DNA of 64,000 nucleotides from assembly GCA_036266835.1 (NCBI GenBank), contig DATAXD010000057.1, forward strand, positions 53,307 to 117,306. The letters are read 5' to 3'. The translations under genes and the position numbers were made by a program. Below, piece by piece: positions 24,817-33,610 of this stretch (the stretch's first letter is position 1; each line of letters opens with the position of its first letter). This DNA comes from Galbitalea sp036266835. Its GTDB lineage: Bacteria; Actinomycetota; Actinomycetes; Actinomycetales; Microbacteriaceae. Under the pieces are notes generated by a model. It saw only the letters and a program-made list of their open reading frames with translations. It searched no databases and had not been told where the DNA came from.

Positions 24817-25788
24817 CTAGGGCGTCTTGTGTCGCGTGCGGCGGCGGCGAGCCGAGGTTGAGAACCGAAGGGCAATCAGGGCAAGACCGCCGATGAGCAG
24901 TCCGCCGCCCAGCGTCTCCACCGGAGCGGCGTCATATCCGGTCGTCGCCAGGACGGGAACGGATGTCGCCGCGAAGTTACCGAAATCCTCGGTCCCGCCC
25001 GCTCCCTCGGGCGAGAACGTGTCGCTGTCCACGAATGGGCCAAACGAGGTGGTACTGAAGGTCGCCTCGTCACCGGTGACCTTGGCCCAATTGGCGTCGC
25101 CGGAGTTCTCGGCAACAAGGGTGTCGATCGCACTCGATGAGCACTGGGCTTTCGTCGTGTCAAAGGACCCGCCCCCTGCCGCGAAGTTCAGTCCGAGATA
25201 AAGCGGTGCCGCAGTTTCAGTCGTCGTCACCGTCCACACCTTGCCATCGATGTTCTCCTTGAACGTCGTCGTCGACGTTCCATAGGTGATCTCGTAGGCG
25301 TGGGCGTAACTCTCGGCGTCCGGCGTGCACGCGGCCGGCAGACTCGCGGGATCGATCGACGTGAACGAAGTGATGGGAAATACCGCATACGTGGCGGCGT
25401 CCGTGTAGTTCTGCTGCGTCGGCGTGGTTGAGGAGGGAACCTGGAGGTCCTCCCAGCCTCCGACGACCTCGCTCGGGGCGACATCGAAGTAGGAATTCGC
25501 TACTGCGGAATCGACATTCGAGGTGATGGTCTGGTGTCCGTCGTGCAGGTTGTAGCCGGACGGGAACGGGTCACCTGCCGACGTGGAAATCGTGAATTCG
25601 GCCTTGCCGAGGCCGAACTGGGGGATGCAGTCGACGTAGAGATCCTGGACGTTCGCGTTCGCGGAAACCGTGACGTCGCTCTCCTGGGCGCACTTCGGCT
25701 CGACGGCATTCGCCGGGGCTGCCGCAGCCGCGACGGCTCCAGCCAATCCAAGCACCGATGCGCTGATGGCTGCGATTGTCTTTCTCAC
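24817..25788 (-). CDS. LATTG-anchored surface protein B (paralogue)
   Basis: A 323-residue exported paralogue of the flanking genes and the most divergent of the three. It shares the signal peptide (MRKTIAAISASVLGLAG), the core DCIPQFGLGKAEF, PFPSGYNLHDGHQTITS, ACTPDAES and LYLGLNF. Its C-terminus has the sorting signal LATTG, a hydrophobic stretch and an Arg-rich tail. It lacks the ETLSPA-type stretch just before the C-terminal domain that A and C share. It ends 28 bp before gene A on the same strand. Attachment to peptidoglycan by a sortase is inferred; no sortase is in the window. Confidence 0.8.
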   Translation of the reverse strand: MRKTIAAISASVLGLAGAVAAAAAPANAVEPKCAQESDVTVSANANVQDLYVDCIPQFGLGKAEFTISTSAGDPFPSGYNLHDGHQTITSNVDSAVANSYFDVAPSEVVGGWEDLQVPSSTTPTQQNYTDAATYAVFPITSFTSIDPASLPAACTPDAESYAHAYEITYGTSTTTFKENIDGKVWTVTTTETAAPLYLGLNFAAGGGSFDTTKAQCSSSAIDTLVAENSGDANWAKVTGDEATFSTTSFGPFVDSDTFSPEGAGGTEDFGNFAATSVPVLATTGYDAAPVETLGGGLLIGGLALIALRFSTSARRRRTRHKTP

Positions 25789-25946
25789 GACACTCCCGGA
25801 TTGTGCAGGTTCTCTGCCGAGGATAGCAAAGGACTGCCCACTTCAGAATCACCTCTGGCAGCATTCAACGGCCTACCCTGACGGCTATCTTCCACGGCAG
25901 GAGGAGATGCCGACGATCGATGCTCCCGTCGTCGACGTGCAGGCAC

Positions 25947-26981
25947 CTATCGAGAAGCGAGCCCGATGCGTCGCCGTCGGCGAACCACACCGACGAGCGT
26001 TGCGAGAATTCCTACTGCTAGCAACCCGACACCGGTCGCGGTAGCGGGTCCGGGGTCGACACCCGTGGTCGCCAATACGGGCGTCGAAGTGACGGCAAAC
26101 GCACCAAGAAAGGTCGTAGTCGCTCTCGCACTCGCCTCGGGATCGCCGGGCTCAAACGTGCCATTCGCCGGACTCAGAGTTTCCACGATTGTCGGGAGGG
26201 TGGTGGCGTTGCCCTCGGCGACGCCCCAAAAGACACTGAGGTCATTTTCGGCGAACGTCGTAGTACCGCCCGCCGAGGTGCAGATCGGCATAGACGTGTC
26301 GAGTGCCTCGGATCCTGGGGAGCCCGTGAAATTCAGGCCGATAAACAGGGGCGGCGGAGTGTACGAAACAGTGACCGAACGCACGACGTCGCCGATTGTC
26401 TCGGCGAAATGGGTAATGGTTGTCCCGTAGACCACTTCGTATTCGCCCTGATAGGTCGCGCCGGAGTCGTCGGGCGTGCAGCCGGCGGGCAACCCGCTCG
26501 TCGCCGGACCCACCGATTTGATTGGGTATGCCACCGTCATAGACCCCGACCCGAGTACGGCAGGCGTGTACGGCTGCGAGGTCGGGGTGGCATCGCCCGT
26601 GTCCTCGGAGAGATTCATGAACGCGCCCGTGTACGTCGCCGCTCCAGGGGTATACGCCTCGTCCCACAGCGGCTCGAAGTAGGCGTGCACTTGGCTGGCG
26701 GTGGGTGTCGAGGTTACGGTCTGGTGGCCGTCCGTCAATGAATAGGTATCCGGGAACGGGTCGTCCGCCGGAGCTGTGATCACGAATTCCGCTTTGCCCA
26801 TCCCGTACTTCGGAATACACGTCATGTACCAGTCGTCCCCGGGACTGACCGATGGATTAACCACGTGCGCTGTCGCATCCGTACACGTCGGCGTGACGGC
26901 GACCGCTGGCCCGGCCGCAGCAATAACGGCGCCACTGATGCCCAAGAGAGATGCGCTTAGCGCCGCAATGGTCTTTCGCAT
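25947..26981 (-). CDS. LATTG-anchored surface protein C (paralogue)
   Basis: A 344-residue exported paralogue, first in transcription order. It has a signal peptide (MRKTIAALSASLLG), then DDWYMTCIPKYGMGKAEF, PFPDTYSLTDGHQTVTS, AGCTPDDSGATYQGEYEV and LFIGLNF, all lined up with protein A over nearly the full length. LATTG, a hydrophobic segment and RRRRR close it. A and C are the closer pair, so a duplication after the split from B is likely. The 158-bp gap to gene B could carry a separate promoter. Confidence 0.8.
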   Translation of the reverse strand: MRKTIAALSASLLGISGAVIAAAGPAVAVTPTCTDATAHVVNPSVSPGDDWYMTCIPKYGMGKAEFVITAPADDPFPDTYSLTDGHQTVTSTPTASQVHAYFEPLWDEAYTPGAATYTGAFMNLSEDTGDATPTSQPYTPAVLGSGSMTVAYPIKSVGPATSGLPAGCTPDDSGATYQGEYEVVYGTTITHFAETIGDVVRSVTVSYTPPPLFIGLNFTGSPGSEALDTSMPICTSAGGTTTFAENDLSVFWGVAEGNATTLPTIVETLSPANGTFEPGDPEASARATTTFLGAFAVTSTPVLATTGVDPGPATATGVGLLAVGILATLVGVVRRRRRIGLASR

Positions 26982-27061
26982 GGGTTTTCCATAACTTCGG
27001 GTGTCGAGGCGACCCCCGTCGTGACAATATCAGAGACGACGCCCACCACACGAGAGCAACA

Positions 27062-27694
27062 ATGCCCCAGTCCGTTCCGCCCAATATCGTGTATACCCGC
27101 GACGCCGAAATCGCTGGAATCGGGTTCGCAGTCACCGCGCGAATGTCGGCCGACCACCCCGACGGCAGCTACGTCGACGAGCCGGATGCGGCCTGGCCGA
27201 TCCTGTGGCAATCGAGTGCGACCGACCGTGGGATCCTCCGCGTGACGGTGTCCGACTTCGTCGCCCCGGAAGCGCCTCCGCTGTGGTTCGTAAGGATCGA
27301 CGAACCGAAGTCGAGCCCGCCGGCGGTGAACCTCGTCGCTTTCACGGGCGACGCGCGGCCCGCGGGTACCGTCATCAACAACTACCAATTCGCCACCGCC
27401 GGCGTACACAGCGACGATCAGGCGGGCGCCGTGCGCTGGTATCCGGATGGCGGACTCGTGCACCAGGTGTATGTCGCTCCGCAGTGGCGACGACTGCAGG
27501 TCGGAACTCTGCTCCTCTATTCGGCGGGCGCGGTGCACCAGTCGATGGGCTGGGCGGGGCGCCTGCACAGCGATGGCCGCCGAACCGCCGCCGGCGACGC
27601 GCTCACCTCCACGATCCTGCATCCGCTGCGCATCGCGCCCCTCACCGAGACGATGCCTGCGATGGACCCACCGGCAACCGGAAGCAGCGATTAG
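27062..27694 (+). CDS. GNAT-like acetyltransferase-fold protein
   Basis: A 210-residue soluble protein. Near residue 140, LVHQVYVAPQWRRLQVGTLLLYSAG resembles the acetyl-CoA-binding motif A of GNAT enzymes, where V-x-P-x-x-R-x-x-x-hydrophobic-G is expected. The rest is not recognisable, so the activity is uncertain. ATG 27062 is chosen over earlier in-frame codons, which lie inside the start of the divergent surface-protein gene. The last four bases, TTAG (27691-27694), also form the TAA stop of rph on the other strand. Confidence 0.6.
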   Translation: MPQSVPPNIVYTRDAEIAGIGFAVTARMSADHPDGSYVDEPDAAWPILWQSSATDRGILRVTVSDFVAPEAPPLWFVRIDEPKSSPPAVNLVAFTGDARPAGTVINNYQFATAGVHSDDQAGAVRWYPDGGLVHQVYVAPQWRRLQVGTLLLYSAGAVHQSMGWAGRLHSDGRRTAAGDALTSTILHPLRIAPLTETMPAMDPPATGSSD

Positions 27695-28416
27695 CCCGCG
27701 AGCGCGGCGCGCTGGTGTTCGGCCAGGGATGCGGTACCGCCGAGCGCCAGGTCGAGGAGCACGTTGAGTTCCGCGCGATCGAATGGCGCGCCCTCGGCGG
27801 TTCCCTGCACTTCGACGAACAGCCCGCGCCCGGTGACGACGACGTTCATGTCGGTCTCGGCCCGAACATCCTCGACGTAGGCGAGATCCAGCATCGGCTC
27901 GCCGTCGATGATGCCGACCGAGACAGCCGCCACGCTGTCGATGATCGGCTTCGCGTTCTGCCCGATGAACTTCTTCTCGCGGGCCCATTCGATGGCGTCG
28001 ACAAGCGCGACGTAGGCGCCCGTGATCGCGGCCGTGCGCGTTCCGCCATCCGCCTGGAGCACATCGCAGTCGAGAACGATCGTGTTCTCGCCGAGCACCT
28101 TCATATCGATTACCGCGCGAAGGCTGCGACCAATCAGCCGGGAGATCTCGTGCGTGCGACCGCCGATCTTGCCCTTGACCGACTCGCGATCCATGCGGTC
28201 GTTCGTCGATCTCGGCAGCATCGCGTACTCGGCAGTCACCCACCCCTTGCCCTTGCCGGTCAGCCACCGCGGGACGCCGTTTGTGAAGGATGCCGTGCAC
28301 AGCACGCGGGTGTTGCCGAACGAAATCAGTGCTGACCCCTCAGCCTGCTTGCTCCATCCACGCTCGATCGTGATCTCGCGGAGCTGGTCTACGGCACGGC
28401 CGTCGGAGCGGGTCAT
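27691..28416 (-). CDS. rph: Ribonuclease PH
   Basis: A 241-residue phosphorolytic exoribonuclease that trims tRNA 3' ends. It starts RSDGRAVDQLR, and has the family's CTASFTNGVPRWLTGKGKGWVTAEYAMLPRST... pattern in its N-terminal half, RLIGRSLRAVIDM, DCDVLQADGGTRTAAITGA and AETDMNVVVTGRG in order. The ATG at 28416 overlaps the murI stop as TAATG, so murI and rph are coupled. The usual next gene, rdgB, lies 4 kb downstream. Confidence 0.96.
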   Translation of the reverse strand: MTRSDGRAVDQLREITIERGWSKQAEGSALISFGNTRVLCTASFTNGVPRWLTGKGKGWVTAEYAMLPRSTNDRMDRESVKGKIGGRTHEISRLIGRSLRAVIDMKVLGENTIVLDCDVLQADGGTRTAAITGAYVALVDAIEWAREKKFIGQNAKPIIDSVAAVSVGIIDGEPMLDLAYVEDVRAETDMNVVVTGRGLFVEVQGTAEGAPFDRAELNVLLDLALGGTASLAEHQRAALAG

Positions 28417-29255
28417 TAGTTTCCTCTGCTGATCAACGGAATGGTTCCGGTGTGAACGAGACTGACGGCGTTGACCTCCGGACCGAGGAACCGGCTGGCG
28501 AGACGAAGAAATTCGGTCTTGCTGTCCCCGGTCGCCTCGAACCGATATGTCGGAGCTTCGGTGCTCGCGCGTTCGAGGCCGTGCTTCACTAGCGTGCGGT
28601 AGACGTCGTAGGCGGTTTCTTCGGCGCTGGAGACCAGCGTGACATCCTCGCCCATCACGTATTGGATCGCACCGGCGAGCAGCGGATAGTGAGTGCATCC
28701 GAGCACCAGGGTGTCGATGTCGGCCGACTTCAAGGGCGCCAGGTATTCCTCGGCTACGCCAAAGAGTTCGTCGCCGCTGGTCACGCCGGACTCGACGAAT
28801 TCCACGAATCTGGGGCAGGCCACCGAGAAGATCTCGAGCTCGGATGCCGCGATGAAGGCGTCATCGTAGGCGCGAGAGTTGATCGTTCCCACCGTTCCGA
28901 TGACGCCAACCCGCTTGTTGCGCGTCTGGCGCACCGCGGCGCGGACCGCAGGATGAATGACCTCGACGACGGGGATGCCGCGACCCTCGGTGTAGCGTTC
29001 GCGTGCGTCGCGCAGCATCGCAGCAGATGCGGTGTTGCAGGCGATCACCAGCAGCTTGACACCCTGGTCGACGAGATCGTCGAGCACCGCGAGCGCGTAC
29101 TCGCGAACCTGGGCAATCGGCTTGGGCCCATACGGCGAATGCGCGGTGTCACCGACATAGAGAACGGACTCCCGCGGCAGCTGATCGATGATCGCGCGGG
29201 CCACCGTGAGGCCCCCGACGCCGCTGTCGAAGACTCCGATTTGCGCGTCGCTCAC
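28416..29255 (-). CDS. murI: Glutamate racemase
   Basis: A 279-residue enzyme that converts L- to D-glutamate for peptidoglycan. The two catalytic cysteines are in IACNTASA and LGCTHYPLL, and the N-terminus IGVFDSGVGGLTVARAI is diagnostic. The start is GTG 29255, since the earlier in-frame codons are not conserved in type and overlap the divergent pncB promoter region. It is divergent from pncB (40-bp gap) and overlaps rph by one base. Confidence 0.96.
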   Translation of the reverse strand: MSDAQIGVFDSGVGGLTVARAIIDQLPRESVLYVGDTAHSPYGPKPIAQVREYALAVLDDLVDQGVKLLVIACNTASAAMLRDARERYTEGRGIPVVEVIHPAVRAAVRQTRNKRVGVIGTVGTINSRAYDDAFIAASELEIFSVACPRFVEFVESGVTSGDELFGVAEEYLAPLKSADIDTLVLGCTHYPLLAGAIQYVMGEDVTLVSSAEETAYDVYRTLVKHGLERASTEAPTYRFEATGDSKTEFLRLASRFLGPEVNAVSLVHTGTIPLISRGN

Positions 29256-29295
29256 GATTATCGAGTGTAGTCCGGGGGATCGGTAGGCTCGGGGC

Positions 29296-30588
29296 ATGAC
29301 CAGCGCGCTGCTCACGGATCGGTACGAGCTCACGATGATCGACGCGGCGATAGGCAGCGGCATGCACGAACGCGAGTGCGTGTTCGAGGTCTTCGCACGG
29401 CGACTTCCGGATGGGCGCCGATACGGTGTGGTCGCCGGCACCGGCCGCCTCATCGAGCTCGTGCGGGACTTTCGCTTCGGCGACGCCGAACTCGCGTGGC
29501 TACGGGAGAATGCCGTCGTCGATACGGCCACCATCGACTGGCTCGCGAACTATCGCTTCGGCGGGACGATCACCGGATATCGCGAGGGCGAAGTTTACTT
29601 TCCCGGTTCGCCAATGCTCGTCGTACAGGGCGGCTTTGCCGAAGCGGTCGTACTCGAAACACTCGCGCTCAGCGTTCTCAACTACGACTCCGCCGTTGCC
29701 AGCGCAGCAAGCCGGATGGTGACGGCAGCAAACGGTCGGCCCGTTGCCGAGATGGGTTCCCGGCGGGCCAACGAGCGCGCGGCCGTCGCGGCGGCACGCG
29801 CCGCGTTCATCGGCGGATTCGGCGCGACCAGCAATCTCGAAGCGGGACGTACCTGGGGCATCCCGACGATGGGCACCGCTGCGCACGCGTTCACCCTTCT
29901 CCACAACAGTGAGGAAGAAGCGTTCAGGGCACAGGTCGAAGCGCTTGGTTCGGGTACGACGCTTCTTGTGGACACGTTCGACGTACCGACCGCGGTTGAA
30001 CTTGCGGTGAAGGTCGCTGGAACCGGCCTCGGCGCGGTGCGCATCGACAGCGGCGACCTGCCATCCCAGGTTGCGGCCGTCCGCGCGCAGCTCGACAAGC
30101 TCGGAGCAACGGGCACCAGGATCACCGTCACCAACGATCTCGACGAATACGCGATCGCGGCGCTGGCGGCGGCACCGCTGGATTCCTTCGGAGTCGGAAC
30201 ATCCGTTGTCACCGGCTCCGGTCATCCGGCCGCCGGGCTCGTGTACAAACTGGTCGCGCGCAGGGATGACTCGGGCGCCTGGCAGTCGGTCGCCAAGAAG
30301 TCGGTCGCCAAGGCGACGATCGGGGGCCGCAAGGTACCGGTACGGGAATTGGTCGGCGGCGTTGCCCACTCCGAGACCATCTACATCGGCGCGGCACCGG
30401 AAGCGTCAGCCTCCATGCGACCACTACTGGTATCTCTTATTGACCGCGGGGTTCTCGACGAGCAGTACCTGGGAGTTGACGGCACCGTTCGCGCGCGCGA
30501 CCACCGCGCGGCAGCCGTTGCCGAACTGCCCGAGGAGGCGCTGCGCCTCAGCAAAGGCGAGCCTGCGATCCCGACGCGGTACGTGTAG
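29296..30588 (+). CDS. pncB: Nicotinate phosphoribosyltransferase
   Basis: A 430-residue enzyme of the NAD salvage pathway that joins nicotinate to PRPP. It begins ALLTDRYELTMIDAAI and contains YREGEVYFPGSPMLVV, the FIGGFGATSNLEAG stretch, GTAAHAFTLLH with the catalytic His region, and VRIDSGDL in the phosphate-binding half, all typical. The ATG at 29296 fits the family's N-terminus. It is divergent from murI and convergent with the DUF3039 gene. Confidence 0.95.
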   Translation: MTSALLTDRYELTMIDAAIGSGMHERECVFEVFARRLPDGRRYGVVAGTGRLIELVRDFRFGDAELAWLRENAVVDTATIDWLANYRFGGTITGYREGEVYFPGSPMLVVQGGFAEAVVLETLALSVLNYDSAVASAASRMVTAANGRPVAEMGSRRANERAAVAAARAAFIGGFGATSNLEAGRTWGIPTMGTAAHAFTLLHNSEEEAFRAQVEALGSGTTLLVDTFDVPTAVELAVKVAGTGLGAVRIDSGDLPSQVAAVRAQLDKLGATGTRITVTNDLDEYAIAALAAAPLDSFGVGTSVVTGSGHPAAGLVYKLVARRDDSGAWQSVAKKSVAKATIGGRKVPVRELVGGVAHSETIYIGAAPEASASMRPLLVSLIDRGVLDEQYLGVDGTVRARDHRAAAVAELPEEALRLSKGEPAIPTRYV

Positions 30589-30616
30589 GTCTTTGTGGAC
30601 GGCGTGACGCGCGGAT

Positions 30617-30889
30617 CTACGGCTTGAGGTGCTCGTAGACCTCTTTGCAGGTTGGGCACACCGGAAACTTTTCCGGATCGCGCCCGGGGGTCCACAACTT
30701 GCCGCACAGGGCTCTCACCGGTTTACCGGTAAGGGCCGACTCGAGGATCTTGTCTTTCGGCACGTAGTGCGAAAACCGCTCGTGGTCGCCCTCTTCGAGT
30801 TGCTCCTTGTTCAGGAGTTCTTCGAGCTCACGATCCAGGGTGTCGGTTCCGCCTCCGCCGCCCGGACCCACCTGCTCGGTGTCACTCAT
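30617..30889 (-). CDS. DUF3039 protein
   Basis: A 90-residue protein matching the actinobacterial DUF3039 pattern. A Gly-rich acidic N-terminus is followed by HERFSHYVPKDKILESALTGKPVRALCGKLW and a C-terminal FPVCPTCKEVYE. The Cys residues (ALCGK and CPTC) could form a small zinc site. Function unknown. It lies 5 bp downstream of the ABC permease gene start-to-stop boundary on the opposite reading order, i.e. just before the permease stop at 30894, on the same strand. Confidence 0.88.
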   Translation of the reverse strand: MSDTEQVGPGGGGGTDTLDRELEELLNKEQLEEGDHERFSHYVPKDKILESALTGKPVRALCGKLWTPGRDPEKFPVCPTCKEVYEHLKP

Positions 30890-30893
30890 TTAT

Positions 30894-32465
30894 CTAGTTT
30901 CGCACGCTGGAGCTCAAAATCTCCGGGGCCCGTCGGTCGAAGATGCGGCCACCCCAGCGGATTCCGACCCACAGGAAGAGGACGCCGAGCACCAGTCCGG
31001 CAATTAGCGCGCCCCACGCCCAGAAGCCGGGCAGGAACAGCGCGAGCACTCCGAACCACAACGTTGGCGACATGAGGATGATCGTCACGGTAAACGACAG
31101 TCCCTGAATCAGCGCGGATGCCGTACCCACCGCCTGCGGAGCCGCGAAGGGACTGTCCCCCGGTCGAACCGCCGGGTACGGGAACGCCGCCGATCCGATG
31201 CTCGAGAGCCCTAGACCGGTGAGCAGCAGCCCCAGCCCGACTCCCAGCATCGCCGGCAGCACGCCGGGATTGCCGTAGAGCGGTGCACAGATGATGGACG
31301 CGATCACCAGGATCGGCACCCCGACGACGAGCGGCGGCACGACGCGACCGAGTCGATCGTCCTGTCCCCGCACGCCGGAGGCGATGTGCAGCCAGATCGC
31401 CGTGTTGTCGTAGGCGGTGTCGTTGTGCACCGACCAGCCCAGGAACAGCGCCATGATCGGTACCGGGAACAGGGCGAGGATATTCGTCGGCACCTCGATG
31501 ACGAGGAACGGAGTCATTGCCAGAAAAGGGATCACCGGAATCACCAGCAACGACGCGTGATAACGGGCGTCGCGAATCCAGTAGGTGAAGCTGCGCTCGG
31601 CGATGACGGCGCTTGGCGACGGCGGCAACACGCGGAAGAGACCCAGACCGTGGTACTGGCGTGCGCCAGCCAGACGCGGCTGGGTCACGAGCATCAGGCC
31701 GACGAGCTGTCGCCACGCGAGCCACAGCAGGCCGACGAAGACAAGAGCGATCAGCTCCTTCAGCAGTGCGCTCGCGACGTCCCCGGATGCCGCATCCGCG
31801 GGCGCAGCCCAGACCGCGCCAAACGGCGTCCAGCTCGCGACATCCGCGATGCGTGCCAGAACGGCTCCGCCGTTTGCCAGCCAGTCGGTGCGATAGACCA
31901 GCACGAACACTGCCGCGAACGCAGCTAGCGCAATGAATCCGAGGAGCCCGGCCGAATCTCGTGACCGCCGGGACGATAGCAGGAACGCGGCAACGGTGAT
32001 CGACACCCGCGAACACAGCAGACAGGTGGCCACAATCACCGGCATAGCGGCGATCGCGAGCACTACCGACAGCGGATTACGCGACCACGTGACCACCTGC
32101 GCCAGGGAGATCAGCGTCATTGCTACCGCCGGAATCCCGAGCAACGCACTCACGAGCAGTGCAGAGGACAGCTTGCTGGTCGGGATTCCGTAAAGCGAGA
32201 AGTTGCGCGGATCGAGCACGTCGTCGACGCCAAACACAAGAGGAACAATCACGAAGCCCAGAACCAGCACCGCGCCGAAAACCTCGACACCGCGCGCCGC
32301 GGCCTCGACAGGCGCGAACCGAAGACCGATCAGCCCGGTGACGACAACGATCGACATGCCGAGACCGGCCGTGAGGCCGAGAACCAGTCCGACGACGCGC
32401 CAGCGACTGCGCCGGAACGCGTTACCGAGCAGGCGCAGCTTCAGTCGGAGAAGCTGCTCAACCAC
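30894..32465 (-). CDS. Large membrane permease of an ABC exporter
   Basis: A 523-residue membrane protein with about twelve hydrophobic segments arranged as two groups, with a central cytoplasmic stretch (SPSAVIAERSFTYWIRDARY). It overlaps the upstream ATPase gene by 25 nt, so they are coupled and form one ABC exporter. The family is that of ABC-2-type actinobacterial permeases paired with a single ATPase; substrate unknown. The start at 32465 places LKLRLLGNAFRRSRWRVVGL, a typical cytoplasmic lead-in, at the N-terminus. Confidence 0.8.
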   Translation of the reverse strand: MVEQLLRLKLRLLGNAFRRSRWRVVGLVLGLTAGLGMSIVVVTGLIGLRFAPVEAAARGVEVFGAVLVLGFVIVPLVFGVDDVLDPRNFSLYGIPTSKLSSALLVSALLGIPAVAMTLISLAQVVTWSRNPLSVVLAIAAMPVIVATCLLCSRVSITVAAFLLSSRRSRDSAGLLGFIALAAFAAVFVLVYRTDWLANGGAVLARIADVASWTPFGAVWAAPADAASGDVASALLKELIALVFVGLLWLAWRQLVGLMLVTQPRLAGARQYHGLGLFRVLPPSPSAVIAERSFTYWIRDARYHASLLVIPVIPFLAMTPFLVIEVPTNILALFPVPIMALFLGWSVHNDTAYDNTAIWLHIASGVRGQDDRLGRVVPPLVVGVPILVIASIICAPLYGNPGVLPAMLGVGLGLLLTGLGLSSIGSAAFPYPAVRPGDSPFAAPQAVGTASALIQGLSFTVTIILMSPTLWFGVLALFLPGFWAWGALIAGLVLGVLFLWVGIRWGGRIFDRRAPEILSSSVRN

Positions 32466-33376
32466 GACATGCCTTCCACGCTCGTGCGACCGCCGGCGAG
32501 TTCGACAAAACGCTCCTCAAGCGTCCTGCCGTTACGCACGGACGCCATGGTTCCCGAGTCGAGGATGGCACCGTGAACGACGACCGCGACGTGGTCGCAG
32601 ATCCGCTGGATGAGGTCCATGCTGTGGCTCGAGACCACGACAGTCCCACCGGACTCCACGTAGCTGCGCAGGATCTGCGTCACGTTGGCGGCGGATACCG
32701 GGTCCACAGATTCAAACGGTTCGTCCAGGATGAGCAGACGAGGCGAGTGAATCATCGCCGCGGCCAGCGCAATCTTCTTGCTCATGCCAGCCGAATAATC
32801 GGTAACCAGGCGGTTGAGCGCATCCTCGAACCCGAACGCGCTGGCCAGGTCGGCGGTGCGCAACCGCACGGTCTCCTCGGAGAGCCCCCGAAGAGTTCCG
32901 GAGTAGAACAGCAGCTGCGCACCCGTGAGCCGATCGAAGAGGCGAAGCCGGTCGGGAAGGACTCCCATGTTGCGTTTCGCGGCGACCGGATCACTCCATA
33001 CATCCACGCCGTGCACGCTCACAGTGCCCGCATCCGGTCTGAGCAGACCAGTGACCATGGAAAGCGTCGTCGTCTTGCCCGCCCCGTTGGGACCGACGAT
33101 CCCGTAGAACGAGCCCGTTTCAACCTTCAGATCGACCCCGGCGACAGCGATGGTGTCGCCGAAACGCTTGACCAGTCCCTTGATATCGAGGACGGTTTCG
33201 GCGGGCTTCGCCCGCGGCGTCTTCGGCGCGACCGTGCGCGACGCGGGCGTTTTTGCGGATGGCTTACGCGGCGTCGGTGCTCCAACGCGAGTTCTGGTTG
33301 ATGCCGGTTTTGACGCCGTTGACCGCCCCAATCCGGTCGCGCCGGGAACTGAGGCCGAGTCAGGTGCTGCATCCAC
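32441..33376 (-). CDS. ABC transporter ATP-binding protein
   Basis: A 311-residue ATPase. The first 55 residues are a Pro/Ala/Thr/Lys-rich extension of low complexity (basic, probably disordered). The ATPase domain follows with Walker A GPNGAGKTT, Q-loop-region VLPDRLRLF, signature YSAGMSKKIALA (Ala in place of the second Gly), Walker B LLILDEPFESVDPVS and the H-loop VVVSSHSMDL. The start is GTG 33376, but a start further in is possible. It couples to the permease at 32465 and acts as the energy unit of that exporter. Confidence 0.88.
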   Translation of the reverse strand: MDAAPDSASVPGATGLGRSTASKPASTRTRVGAPTPRKPSAKTPASRTVAPKTPRAKPAETVLDIKGLVKRFGDTIAVAGVDLKVETGSFYGIVGPNGAGKTTTLSMVTGLLRPDAGTVSVHGVDVWSDPVAAKRNMGVLPDRLRLFDRLTGAQLLFYSGTLRGLSEETVRLRTADLASAFGFEDALNRLVTDYSAGMSKKIALAAAMIHSPRLLILDEPFESVDPVSAANVTQILRSYVESGGTVVVSSHSMDLIQRICDHVAVVVHGAILDSGTMASVRNGRTLEERFVELAGGRTSVEGMSWLSSFSD

Positions 33377-33610
33377 GGATCAACCGTATCAAGGGGATTT
33401 GTCGCCGCCCTTCCAAGTATCACGAAACGACAACAAGAGTCCGTGTAAAGCCTGAAGGCCCGAAATCGCCCGGTACCATCGATTGACAGCACAACGGTGT
33501 GTCCGCAAGTCATCCCCCGGGTAAACAAAGAGCGAACTCTTCAGTCACATCGATCGATTGCACAAGCAACGATCGGCAGTGGTCCGGGCGATTAACACAG
33601 GAGACAAATC

